From assembly GCA_019246375.1 (NCBI GenBank), contig JAFAQO010000373.1, forward strand, positions 1 to 8,241: 8,241 bases of DNA, written 5' to 3'. Shown here piece by piece: positions 1 through 7,394 of this stretch (the first letter of the stretch is position 1; each line of letters begins with the position of its first letter). A model generated the notes under the pieces. That model was not told the DNA's origin, searched no databases, and saw nothing but the letters and a program-made list of their open reading frames with translations. This stretch comes from Mycobacterium sp. GTDB lineage: Bacteria > Actinomycetota > Actinomycetes > Mycobacteriales > Mycobacteriaceae. Made by a program: the position numbers and the translations under genes.

Positions 1-155
1 CGGGACTGGTGAGCAGCAGTCGGCAAGGACGGCAACGTATCTGGATGGTGAGGACCGAACCGCTGGCCCAGGCAAGCGATTACCTGGACCAGTTGTCGCG
101 TCGTTGGGATGCCGCCCTCGACCGGTTGCGCGCGTATGTCGAAGAGGACGGTTAG
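1..155 (+). CDS. ArsR-family HTH transcriptional regulator, C-terminal part only
   Basis: The reading frame is open from the window edge to a TAG at 153-155 and gives the last 50 residues of a protein whose start is outside the window. The visible end, GLVSSSRQGRQRIW, then RTEPLAQASDYLDQLSRRWDAALDRL over the next residues, is what follows the winged helix in SdpR-like ArsR regulators: the wing (VSSSRQGRQRIW), the conserved EPL turn, and a long amphipathic dimerisation helix with two tryptophans. ArsR proteins are small dimeric repressors of their own and adjacent operons. The visible part has no cysteine or histidine pair, so nothing here points to metal sensing. This group often sits beside SRPBCC/AHSA1 genes, but none is in view. 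The stop overlaps the stop of the convergent MmcQ gene, and a terminator-like hairpin follows. The family call is fairly sure; the ligand is unknown. Confidence 0.8.
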   Translation, partial: GLVSSSRQGRQRIWMVRTEPLAQASDYLDQLSRRWDAALDRLRAYVEEDG

Positions 156-562
156 CGCCGGTTTAGTTGATCAAGCTGTGTGATCAGCTTTTTCGGCGCA
201 ACCATCCGAAATGAGGCGTCGACCAGCTCGGCGACCTCGGCCCAGTCAACAGTCCCTAACGTGAAGTCCAGTCCGAGCCAGCCGTGTGGGCCCAAGTAAG
301 CGGGATAGAAGACGCGGGCATCTTGTTCGAGCGCCTTGCGCTCGGCTTGGTCCGGCTTGAACAACACCGAGTGCGGGAACGCTTTGAGCTCACCGCCGTG
401 CGCCGCCTTGGAGTTACCGCCGTACATCGCGAACATCTTCGGCGCGCAGAACACCGGCCTGCCCCAGGAAACCTTCTCGAACGCACCGGGAAAGCCCAGC
501 GCGAGGCGCCGGAGCTCGGCCAGCCCCAGGTCGTCGTCGCGAAACATGACGGGATGCGGCAT
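152..562 (-). CDS. MmcQ/YjbR-family protein
   Basis: A 136-residue soluble protein of the MmcQ/YjbR family, a small alpha/beta fold related to the double-wing DNA-binding fold. Its biochemical role is unsettled, and the label 'DNA-binding' comes from fold similarity. Family hallmarks are visible: LRRLALGFPGAFEKVSWGRP at residues 17-36, PKMFAMYGG at 41-49, a central strand SVLFKPD at 65-71, and C-terminal GWLGLDF (94-100), VDWAEVAELV (105-114) and RMVAPKKL (119-126). The usual length is about 115-130 residues. I chose the ATG at 562 because MPHPVMFRDDD is where homologues begin and because a TATCGT hexamer lies exactly six bases upstream, typical of a leaderless start. A TTG at 619 would add 19 residues with no family match. 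The gene diverges from ligA and ends by overlapping the ArsR stop. The last ten residues (ITQLDQLNRR) look like a non-conserved tail and coincide with the ArsR terminator. Confidence 0.85.
   Translation of the reverse strand: MPHPVMFRDDDLGLAELRRLALGFPGAFEKVSWGRPVFCAPKMFAMYGGNSKAAHGGELKAFPHSVLFKPDQAERKALEQDARVFYPAYLGPHGWLGLDFTLGTVDWAEVAELVDASFRMVAPKKLITQLDQLNRR
165..193 (+). terminator. Intrinsic-type terminator for the ArsR gene, inside the opposing MmcQ gene
   Basis: AGTTGATCA (165-173) pairs with TGATCAGCT (181-189) across a 7-base loop. In RNA this gives nine pairs, one of them a G-U wobble. It runs directly into TTTTT (189-193). The hairpin starts 9 bases after the ArsR stop codon. Hairpin plus U-tract is the classical Rho-independent signature and is not common in mycobacteria. 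On the other strand no T-tract follows, so it should act on the + transcript only. It lies within the last codons of the convergent MmcQ gene. Confidence 0.5.
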
Positions 563-568
563 GGTGTC

Positions 569-574
569 ACGATA
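569..574 (-). promoter_or_regulatory. Predicted -10 box of the MmcQ gene (leaderless)
   Basis: On the minus strand the hexamer is TATCGT, matching the mycobacterial TANNNT -10. Six bases separate it from the ATG at 562, so transcription should begin at or next to the start codon. No Shine-Dalgarno sequence precedes that ATG. Seen in sequence; the promoter role is inferred. Confidence 0.45.
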
Positions 575-608
575 GCCAGGCCTGCTCTGTATGTCGGCGT
601 CCTGGAGA

Positions 609-2705
<2,097 letters not shown>

Positions 2706-2707
2706 CC

Positions 2708-2725
2708 GCGGATGCGACTATCCGC
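2708..2725. terminator. Stem-loop between the convergent ends of ligA and the P450 gene
   Basis: GCGGAT (2708-2713) and ATCCGC (2720-2725) form a perfect six-pair stem with a six-base loop. It starts 3 bases after the ligA stop and ends 12 bases before the P450 stop. Neither strand has a U-tract, so this is the tail-less hairpin kind often proposed for mycobacteria. Its position in a 31-base convergent gap fits a shared bidirectional terminator. The symmetry is seen; the function is inferred. Confidence 0.4.
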
Positions 2726-2736
2726 CGGGTTGGGGT

Positions 2737-3918
2737 TCACCACGACACCGGTAGTTCGACGAGACCACCGGCCAGCACGTCACTACGGGCAGTCAGCATC
2801 GCGGGATCCACTGTCAAATGCACCGACGGAAATCGTGGAATGAGTTGCGCAAATACCGCCTTCATCTCGATACGCGCCAGAGGCGCTCCGATGCAATAAC
2901 GTGCGCCGTATCCGAAGGTGACATGAGTGACTTCCCTGCGGGCTATGTCCAGACGGTCCGGTTCGCCGAACACGGCCGGGTCGTGGTTCGCCGATCCGAT
3001 GTCGAGCACCACTAGGTCTCCGGCGTGGATCGGAACACCGTCGATCTCGAAGTCCGCGCGCGCATAGCGGGGAACGCCGCCGACGCCGCCGCCAAAGGTG
3101 GCTGCCCGCAACAGCTCCTCGACTGCGGCCGAAATCAGCTCGGGGTTATTAAGAAGCGCGCACCGCTGGTCGGGATTCGTCAACAACATCAATGCCCCGA
3201 ATCCGATGGCAACCACGGTGGTCTCATGGCCAGCGAAAAGCAACGCCATCGCCATCGTTGCGGCCTCGAAGTCGGAGACCCCGTCGGTCGCGCACAGCCG
3301 GGATATCACGTCGTTGGCGGGATGAGCGCGCTTGTCTTGGACCAACTTCATGCTGTAGGCAAACAGCTCCGCCAGGCCATGCTCGGAGCGGGTGTGATCG
3401 CGCACGTCGGCAGTGTCCTGAGTCCACTGACGGAATTGACCACGATCGGAGTAGGGCACACCCAGTAGCTCGCAGATTACCAAAATCGGCAGTGGCACCG
3501 CCAAGTTCGCATGCAAGTCGGCCGGCGGCCCGTGCTCTGCCAACTCGTCCAGCAGCCCGGCGGTAAGCGCTACGACTCTCGGTGCCAGCGTCCGCAGATG
3601 GCCGGGCGAGAAGTGCGGCTGCAGGAGTGAACGCATCCGGGCGTGGTCGGCCTCTTCGGTGTCGAAGTTGCCTAACGGGCCACCGAATAACGCCGACTCC
3701 CCGATGCGCGCGGCGGTGCTGGGCTTCCGATGAGCACGACCGAGTCGATCGTCGTCGAGCAGATGACGCACTTCGGCATAGCCGGTGACCAGCCACGCCT
3801 GGTGGCCTGTCTGGGTGCGGACCCGGTGAACGGTGCCCTGCGACTGCAATGCGCGCAGTTGCGGTGCGAGCTGAAGGGGATGGGTCTGCGGGAACGGCAG
3901 CTGTGGTCGTGTGATCAC
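2737..3918 (-). CDS. Cytochrome P450 monooxygenase
   Basis: A soluble bacterial class I cytochrome P450, 393 residues from the chosen start. Numbered from the upstream ATG at 3939 (subtract 7 for this start), the visible motifs are: C-helix HARMR (99-103), whose His and Arg contact haem propionates; I-helix AGHETT (236-241), the oxygen-activating acid/alcohol pair; K-helix EELLR with E275 and R278; R291 in GGVPRYA; and the haem loop FGYGARYCIG (342-351) with thiolate ligand C349. No transmembrane segment is visible. The substrate and CYP family cannot be assigned by eye; the general look is of the CYP105/CYP107-like actinobacterial clan. I preferred the GTG at 3918 because GGAG lies six bases upstream of it, whereas the ATG at 3939 has no ribosome site. 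The TetR gene diverges from it and probably controls it. No ferredoxin or reductase gene is adjacent, so electrons must come from elsewhere. Not present at this place in M. tuberculosis as I recall it. Confidence 0.93.
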   Translation of the reverse strand: MITRPQLPFPQTHPLQLAPQLRALQSQGTVHRVRTQTGHQAWLVTGYAEVRHLLDDDRLGRAHRKPSTAARIGESALFGGPLGNFDTEEADHARMRSLLQPHFSPGHLRTLAPRVVALTAGLLDELAEHGPPADLHANLAVPLPILVICELLGVPYSDRGQFRQWTQDTADVRDHTRSEHGLAELFAYSMKLVQDKRAHPANDVISRLCATDGVSDFEAATMAMALLFAGHETTVVAIGFGALMLLTNPDQRCALLNNPELISAAVEELLRAATFGGGVGGVPRYARADFEIDGVPIHAGDLVVLDIGSANHDPAVFGEPDRLDIARREVTHVTFGYGARYCIGAPLARIEMKAVFAQLIPRFPSVHLTVDPAMLTARSDVLAGGLVELPVSW

Positions 3919-3924
3919 TGCGTA

Positions 3925-3928
3925 CTCC
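3925..3928 (-). promoter_or_regulatory. Ribosome binding site choosing the P450 GTG start
   Basis: On the minus strand GGAG is followed by TACGCA and then GTG at 3918, a six-base spacing. The alternative ATG at 3939 is preceded by TATACAAGCC, with nothing resembling a Shine-Dalgarno sequence. This is the reason for the shorter P450 model. Confidence 0.5.
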
Positions 3929-3953
3929 AGGTGAAGCATGGCTTGTATAAGGC

Positions 3954-3959
3954 AGAATA
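3954..3959 (-). promoter_or_regulatory. Predicted -10 box of the P450 gene
   Basis: Minus-strand TATTCT fits TANNNT. Transcription would start near 3947, giving a leader of roughly 29 bases to the GTG at 3918 that contains the GGAG site. No convincing -35 is seen, which would fit a regulated promoter. Confidence 0.35.
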
Positions 3960-3969
3960 AACAAGATTA

Positions 3970-3993
3970 GTTGTAAATTGGTCCCTGTACAAC
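3970..3993. promoter_or_regulatory. Candidate TetR operator between the P450 and TetR genes
   Basis: GTTGTA (3970-3975) and TACAAC (3988-3993) form a perfect 6-base inverted repeat with a 12-base spacer, symmetric about the spacer centre. It covers the predicted TetR -10 (3974-3979) and start point, and lies where the -35 of the divergent P450 promoter would be. One bound dimer or dimer pair could therefore block both genes. An extra TTGTA half-site lies at 3943-3947, near the predicted P450 transcription start, and ACAA at 3961-3964 makes a second, nested symmetry with TTGT at 3971-3974. Local divergent TetR regulators usually bind such sites; binding here is inferred. Confidence 0.5.
3974..3979 (+). 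promoter_or_regulatory. Predicted -10 box of the TetR gene
   Basis: TAAATT fits TANNNT and sits inside the operator candidate. Transcription would begin near 3986, leaving a leader of about 19 bases that holds AGGAGG at 3994-3999. The overlap with the inverted repeat predicts autorepression. Confidence 0.35.
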
Positions 3994-4004
3994 AGGAGGT
4001 CGTG

Positions 4005-4580
4005 GTGACCGTTACCCGAGCCGAGCCGACTCGACGGCTGCCCCGCGTGCAACGGCGTCAACAAATCCTCGGGGCCGCCACTCGCGCCTTTGCCCGGGCC
4101 GGCTTCACAAACACCAGCCTCGAGGCCATCGCAGCGGAAGCCGCTGTCACTCCTGTAATCCTGTACCGGCACTTCGCCTCGAAGGCCGACCTTTATCGGG
4201 AAGTGCTCGATAACGGTTACACCCGGCTTCGTCAGGCCACCGGGGCGGACGACTTCGACGACGGCAGCATCCCCGCGCTGATAAGCGCGGCCGCAGCCGA
4301 TCCGGACGCCTTCCGGCTGCTGTTCCGCTACGCCGCCCGCGAACCCGAATTCCGAGACGTAATCGAAGCCCTCAGTGAGGGCTGGACTGAGATCACGCGC
4401 CGCCACCTAGCGGTCATCGACGACATGCGGTGGCAAAGCTGGGCAGCTCGACTTCTGCCGACCCTGACAACGGAGGCCGTCATCGCCTGGTTGGATGCTG
4501 GCCAACCCGACCCGGATCAAGCCGCCAGCCGCATCCGTCACCTCATCGACGCGGTGCTGGCTGCTGGCCACTCGCAGTGA
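4005..4580 (+). CDS. TetR-family transcriptional regulator, divergent from the P450
   Basis: A 191-residue TetR-family repressor. Residues 15-64 form the DNA-binding domain: the first helix QRRQQILGAATRAFARAGF (starting near residue 16), then the helix-turn-helix SLEAIAAEAAVTPVILYRHF (38-57), ending in the family's signature YxHF. The remaining helices (about 65-190) are the ligand-binding and dimerisation domain, which is poorly conserved between family members, so no ligand can be named. A perfect AGGAGG at 3994-3999 with five bases of spacing fixes the start at the GTG at 4005. The frame stays open upstream to a TTG at 3978, but that start would translate through the ribosome site. It is divergent from the P450 gene over a short AT-rich control region, the usual arrangement of a local repressor with its target. 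The likely inducer is the P450 substrate or a related compound (inference). Confidence 0.92.
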   Translation: MTVTRAEPTRRLPRVQRRQQILGAATRAFARAGFTNTSLEAIAAEAAVTPVILYRHFASKADLYREVLDNGYTRLRQATGADDFDDGSIPALISAAAADPDAFRLLFRYAAREPEFRDVIEALSEGWTEITRRHLAVIDDMRWQSWAARLLPTLTTEAVIAWLDAGQPDPDQAASRIRHLIDAVLAAGHSQ

Positions 4581-4644
4581 TTGAGCACCTGGCAAGTCCT
4601 GGCGCATGGCGACGACGGGCGGTCGAGCAGCTATTGGCGGGTTT

Positions 4645-5304
4645 TCAGCGCATCATCGTCGCCACAATTCCGGCCAGATAGCCAAGCCGCGCCACCTCCG
4701 AAGGGCGGAATGCCGGCCCGCCCGGTCGGCCCAGCAGCACCGCGGTGTGGGGATTGCCCAGCGGCGCGGCGACCAGGGTGGTGTCCATATCGCGCCAGGC
4801 CTTGGGCACCCACTCGGCTGTTGCGTCCAGCGACTCGGCACGCTCGAGTGGCAGCCACGGCGCCGAATCCACTTTGGTTTCCGGCGCACTCGCGCTGCCC
4901 ACCACAATCTCAAGCTCAGCTTGGGAACCACGCATCACCGTGCACCAGCCCACCCGCAGCACCCGCGGCGCCTCGTCGGCCAATACCTGCAGCTTGCCTG
5001 ACTTGCCGCCGGCCGCGGCGATGTGGTCAAGAAGCTCCAATTCGCGGTGGGCCTCCAGGAGCCCTGTGTGCGGCCGGACGGTGTCCACCCGCACACCATT
5101 GAGCGCCTCGGCGGCAGTCAGCAGCCTGTCCGGCAGCGCCCCCGGGGGCAGCTCGACCACCAGATCGTCGATCGCATAACCGGAGCCCCGTTCGACCACG
5201 TCGAGCGACAGGATGTCGGCTCCTACCGAACCCAGCGCCACAGCCAGCGAGCCCAAGCTGCCCGGTCGGTCGGCCAGCTGGACGCGCAGCAAATAGGAAG
5301 GCAC
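4645..5304 (-). CDS. ACT-domain protein, Rv3013-like
   Basis: A 219-residue cytoplasmic protein with one recognisable N-terminal ACT domain at residues 4-78: strand SYLLRVQLA, the ligand-binding turn DRPGSLGSLA (12-21), and YAIDDLVVELP at 43-53. ACT domains usually bind amino acids and regulate enzymes or act as sensors. The C-terminal 140 residues (VGWCTVMRGS, WRDMDTTLVAAPLG, FRPSEVARLGYLAGIVA) resemble a GAF-like half but carry no catalytic motif I recognise. The sequence follows my memory of M. tuberculosis Rv3013 (about 218 residues), which also neighbours gatC and ligA. I favour the GTG at 5304, which gives MPSYLLRV and the family length; the GTG at 5313 and TTG at 5310 are alternatives. 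No ribosome site precedes any of them. An AACAGT hexamer seven bases before 5304 would permit a leaderless mRNA. It is divergent from gatC across a repeat-rich 200-base gap. Confidence 0.87.
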   Translation of the reverse strand: MPSYLLRVQLADRPGSLGSLAVALGSVGADILSLDVVERGSGYAIDDLVVELPPGALPDRLLTAAEALNGVRVDTVRPHTGLLEAHRELELLDHIAAAGGKSGKLQVLADEAPRVLRVGWCTVMRGSQAELEIVVGSASAPETKVDSAPWLPLERAESLDATAEWVPKAWRDMDTTLVAAPLGNPHTAVLLGRPGGPAFRPSEVARLGYLAGIVATMMR

Positions 5305-5341
5305 GCGCAACACTGTTACACAGCAATGCGCCCGCAGCACT

Positions 5342-5358
5342 CCGGCTAGGCTTTTCGC
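5342..5358 (+). repeat. 17-bp direct repeat, left copy (copy of the gatC -10 region)
   Basis: CCGGCTAGGCTTTTCGC at 5342-5358 recurs exactly at 5486-5502, where it forms the -10 region of gatC. The copies are 144 bases apart and bracket the palindromic block between the ACT gene and gatC. The left copy also contains TAGGCT (5347-5352) but has no start codon at leaderless distance. Confidence 0.85.
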
Positions 5359-5429
5359 CCCAGCTGAGCGTGACGCCACGGTCACGCTCAGTACCGAGCG
5401 TGACGACAAGGTCAAGCTCGCGGGCGAAA
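5353..5429. repeat. 77-bp near-palindromic element
   Basis: The outer ends are an 8-base inverted repeat, TTTCGCCC (5353-5360) and GGGCGAAA (5422-5429). Inside are two successive hairpins of one design. The first is CTGAGCGTGAC (5364-5374) with GTCACGCTCAG (5381-5391), 11 perfect pairs and a 6-base loop. The second is CGAGCGTGAC (5395-5404) with GTCAAGCTCG (5411-5420), one mismatch. The inner arms also pair across the centre: GTCACGCTC (5381-5389) with GAGCGTGAC (5396-5404). The whole is therefore a nested palindrome centred near 5391. It carries no reading frame. It resembles a REP- or MITE-like intergenic element; the family is not identified. Confidence 0.8.
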
Positions 5430-5439
5430 CGCAATGTTT

Positions 5440-5502
5440 GATTGCCCGGTTCCTCCTCGCGCCGTCCTGCGGCGCGCATCGTCGCCCGGCTAGGCTTTTC
5501 GC
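5440..5502 (+). repeat. Hairpin repeat, gatC-proximal copy
   Basis: GATTG-CCGG-TCCTCCTCG, then a hairpin of CGCGCC (5458-5463) and GGCGCG (5471-5476) with a 7-base loop, then CATCGTCGCC and a CTAGGCTTTTCGCT end. It aligns with the two units at 7283-7394, with a handful of substitutions and small gaps. The central stem pair has changed on both sides relative to those copies, so base pairing is kept. The 3' end is the gatC promoter. Confidence 0.75.
5467..5496 (+). promoter_or_regulatory. Predicted gatCA promoter
   Basis: CTGCGG (5467-5472) as a weak -35, an 18-base spacer, and TAGGCT (5491-5496) as a TANNNT -10. Eight bases separate the -10 from the gatC GTG at 5505, and there is no ribosome site, so the mRNA is probably leaderless. 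The -35 lies in the loop and 3' arm of the repeat hairpin. The same geometry recurs in the repeat copy upstream of pfkA. Confidence 0.5.
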
Positions 5503-5504
5503 TC

Positions 5505-5804
5505 GTGTCCCAGATCTCCCGCGACGAGGTGGCCCACCTTGCACGGCTGGCCCGGCTCGCGTTGACCGACGCCGAACTGGACAGCTTCGCCAGCCAACTC
5601 GACGCCATCCTGACCCACGTCAGTCAGATCCAGGCCGTCGATGTCACCGGCGTGGCGCCGACCGACAACCCGCTCAAGGATGTCAACGTCACCCGCCCGG
5701 ACGAGACCGCGCCGTGCCTGACCCAACAGGAGGCGCTGGCCGAGGCACCTGAAGCCGTCGACGGTCGCTTCGCCGTCCCTCAGATTCTCGGGGAAAGCCA
5801 GTGA
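5505..5804 (+). CDS. gatC: Asp-tRNA(Asn)/Glu-tRNA(Gln) amidotransferase subunit C
   Basis: GatC is the small subunit that wraps between GatA and GatB and stabilises the amidotransferase converting Glu-tRNA(Gln) to Gln-tRNA(Gln) and Asp-tRNA(Asn) to Asn-tRNA(Asn). The 99 residues match the usual family length. The N-terminal helices [20 protein letters not shown] (5-24) and the helix through [16 protein letters not shown] (31-46) are typical. The extended tail has the conserved RPDET (64-68) and GRFAVPQIL (87-95). The GTG at 5505 gives [18 protein letters not shown], as in M. tuberculosis; the frame continues upstream but only through repeat DNA. It overlaps gatA by four bases (GTGA at 5801-5804), so the two are translationally coupled. 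It is probably leaderless, from the promoter at 5467-5496. Confidence 0.97.
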   Translation: MSQISRDEVAHLARLARLALTDAELDSFASQLDAILTHVSQIQAVDVTGVAPTDNPLKDVNVTRPDETAPCLTQQEALAEAPEAVDGRFAVPQILGESQ

Positions 5805-7282
5805 GCGACATCGTCCGGTTGGATGCCGCGACTCTGGCCGCCAAGATTGCCGACCGCGAGCTGTCGTCGACCGAGGTCACCCAGGCTTGCCTGGACCAGA
5901 TCGCCGCGACCGACGATAAATACAACGCCTTCCTGCACGTGGCAGCCGATCGGGCGCTGTCGGCCGCAGCCGCCGTCGACAAATCTTTGGCCGCCGGCCA
6001 GCAGCCGACCTCGGCGCTGGCCGGGGTGCCGCTGGCCCTCAAAGACGTATTCACCACGACTGACATGCCGACCACGTGCGGATCTAAGATCCTGCAGGGC
6101 TGGCACTCCCCATACGACGCCACCCTCACCGCACGACTGCGGAATGCCGGGATCCCGATTCTGGGCAAAACCAACATGGACGAGTTCGCGATGGGCTCGT
6201 CGACTGAAAACTCCGCCTACGGCCCCACGCGCAACCCGTGGAACGTCGAGCGGGTGCCGGGCGGCTCCGGCGGGGGCAGCGCGGCAGCTCTGGCCGCGTT
6301 CCAGGCGCCGCTGGCCATCGGATCGGACACCGGCGGCTCGATCCGACAGCCCGCCGCCCTGACCGCCACCGTCGGTGTCAAACCCACTTACGGCACGGTG
6401 TCGCGGTACGGCCTGGTCGCGTGTGCGTCGTCGCTGGACCAGGGTGGTCCCTGTGCGCGCACCGTCCTCGACACCGCGCTGTTGCATCAGGTGATCGCCG
6501 GACACGACAGCCGCGACTCCACCTCGGTCGACGCGCCGGTGCCCGATGTGGTCGGCGCCACAAAGGCCGGGGCGGACGGCGATCTGCGCGGTGTGCGTGT
6601 CGGTGTGGTGCGACAGCTGCGCGGTGAGGGCTACCAGTCCGGGGTGCTGGCGTCTTTCAACGGTGCCGTCGAGCAGCTGACCGCACTGGGCGCGGAGGTA
6701 ACCGAAGTCGACTGTCCGCACTTCGATCACGCGCTGGCGGCCTACTACCTGATCCTGCCGTCGGAGGTGTCGAGCAATCTGGCCCGGTTCGACGCGATGC
6801 GCTACGGCCTGCGGGTCGGCGATGACGGGACACACAGCGCCGAAGAAGTGATGGCGCTGACCAGGGCCGCCGGATTCGGGCCGGAAGTCAAGCGGCGCAT
6901 CATGATCGGCACCTACGCGCTGTCGGCGGGTTATTACGACGCCTATTACAACCAGGCGCAGAAGGTGCGCACATTGATCGCCCACGACCTCGACGAGGCC
7001 TATAAATCCGTTGACGTGCTGGTGTCGCCGGCGACTCCCACCACCGCGTTCCGGTTAGGGGAGAAGGTCGACGACCCGCTCGCGATGTATCTGTTCGACC
7101 TGTGCACACTGCCACTGAACCTCGCCGGTCACTGCGGCATGTCGGTGCCGTCCGGGCTATCGGCGGACGACAACCTGCCAGTCGGGCTGCAGATCATGGC
7201 CCCGGCGCTGGCCGACGATCGGCTCTACCGGGTGGGCGCGGCCTATGAGACCGCCCGCGGGTCCTTGCCGTCAGCGATCTAA
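5801..7282 (+). CDS. gatA: Asp-tRNA(Asn)/Glu-tRNA(Gln) amidotransferase subunit A
   Basis: GatA is the glutaminase subunit: it hydrolyses glutamine and passes ammonia to the GatB site. It has 493 residues, the normal length. The amidase-signature triad is complete: K81 in [11 protein letters not shown]156 in the glycine-rich [10 protein letters not shown] loop (154-163), and nucleophile S180 in [12 protein letters not shown] (174-185). This is the same spacing as the Lys79-Ser154-Ser178 triad of the S. aureus enzyme. Other family blocks are [20 protein letters not shown] (122-141) and the C-terminal [14 protein letters not shown] and PVGLQIMAP. The start GTG at 5801 overlaps the gatC stop. 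Mycobacteria lack GlnRS and use this enzyme for Gln-tRNA and Asn-tRNA. The gatB partner is not in the window; in M. tuberculosis it follows pfkA, so it is expected just beyond the right edge. Confidence 0.97.
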   Translation: MSDIVRLDAATLAAKIADRELSSTEVTQACLDQIAATDDKYNAFLHVAADRALSAAAAVDKSLAAGQQPTSALAGVPLALKDVFTTTDMPTTCGSKILQGWHSPYDATLTARLRNAGIPILGKTNMDEFAMGSSTENSAYGPTRNPWNVERVPGGSGGGSAAALAAFQAPLAIGSDTGGSIRQPAALTATVGVKPTYGTVSRYGLVACASSLDQGGPCARTVLDTALLHQVIAGHDSRDSTSVDAPVPDVVGATKAGADGDLRGVRVGVVRQLRGEGYQSGVLASFNGAVEQLTALGAEVTEVDCPHFDHALAAYYLILPSEVSSNLARFDAMRYGLRVGDDGTHSAEEVMALTRAAGFGPEVKRRIMIGTYALSAGYYDAYYNQAQKVRTLIAHDLDEAYKSVDVLVSPATPTTAFRLGEKVDDPLAMYLFDLCTLPLNLAGHCGMSVPSGLSADDNLPVGLQIMAPALADDRLYRVGAAYETARGSLPSAI

Positions 7283-7394
7283 GCCCGATTGTCCGGCTCC
7301 TCCTCGGGCCGTTGCGGCCCGCATCGTCGCCGAACTGGGCCCGATTGTCCGGCTCCTCCTCGGGCCGTTGCGGCCCGCATCGTCGCCGAACTAA
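7283..7394 (+). repeat. Tandem repeat, two 56-bp units, each with a GC hairpin
   Basis: Unit 1 is 7283-7338 and unit 2 is 7339-7394. The first 54 bases of the two are identical; only the final two differ (GG against AA). Each unit holds CGGGCC-GTTGC-GGCCCG, a perfect six-pair stem with a five-base loop (7305-7321 and 7361-7377). Unit 1 begins directly after the gatA stop codon. A third, diverged copy lies upstream of gatC at 5440-5502. The hairpins could also end or attenuate the gatCA transcript, though no U-tract follows. Confidence 0.9.

Noticed and set aside
3978..4004. TetR start at TTG 3978
   Set aside because: It would place the AGGAGG ribosome site inside the coding sequence and ignore the well-spaced GTG at 4005.
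4581..4644. Terminator between the convergent TetR and ACT genes
   Set aside because: I found no stem of useful length in the 64-base gap; the TTTT at 4642-4645 has no hairpin before it.
5442..5504. gatC extended upstream to give 120 residues
   Set aside because: The extra residues come from the repeat hairpin and -10 region; GatC proteins begin at the SQISRDEV position and are about 99 residues long.
4645..5544. The ACT gene extended to 299 residues
   Set aside because: The added N-terminus (from [12 protein letters not shown]) is translated from the palindromes, the hairpin repeat and the 5' end of gatC, and the length would exceed the family's.
5780..6985. A 401-codon open frame on the minus strand opposite gatA
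   Set aside because: Same artefact of high GC at third positions; no recognisable motif, and gatA is complete with its catalytic triad.
7283..7394. CRISPR array or attachment site
   Set aside because: Only two directly abutting units with no spacers, no cas genes, no integrase and no tRNA nearby.
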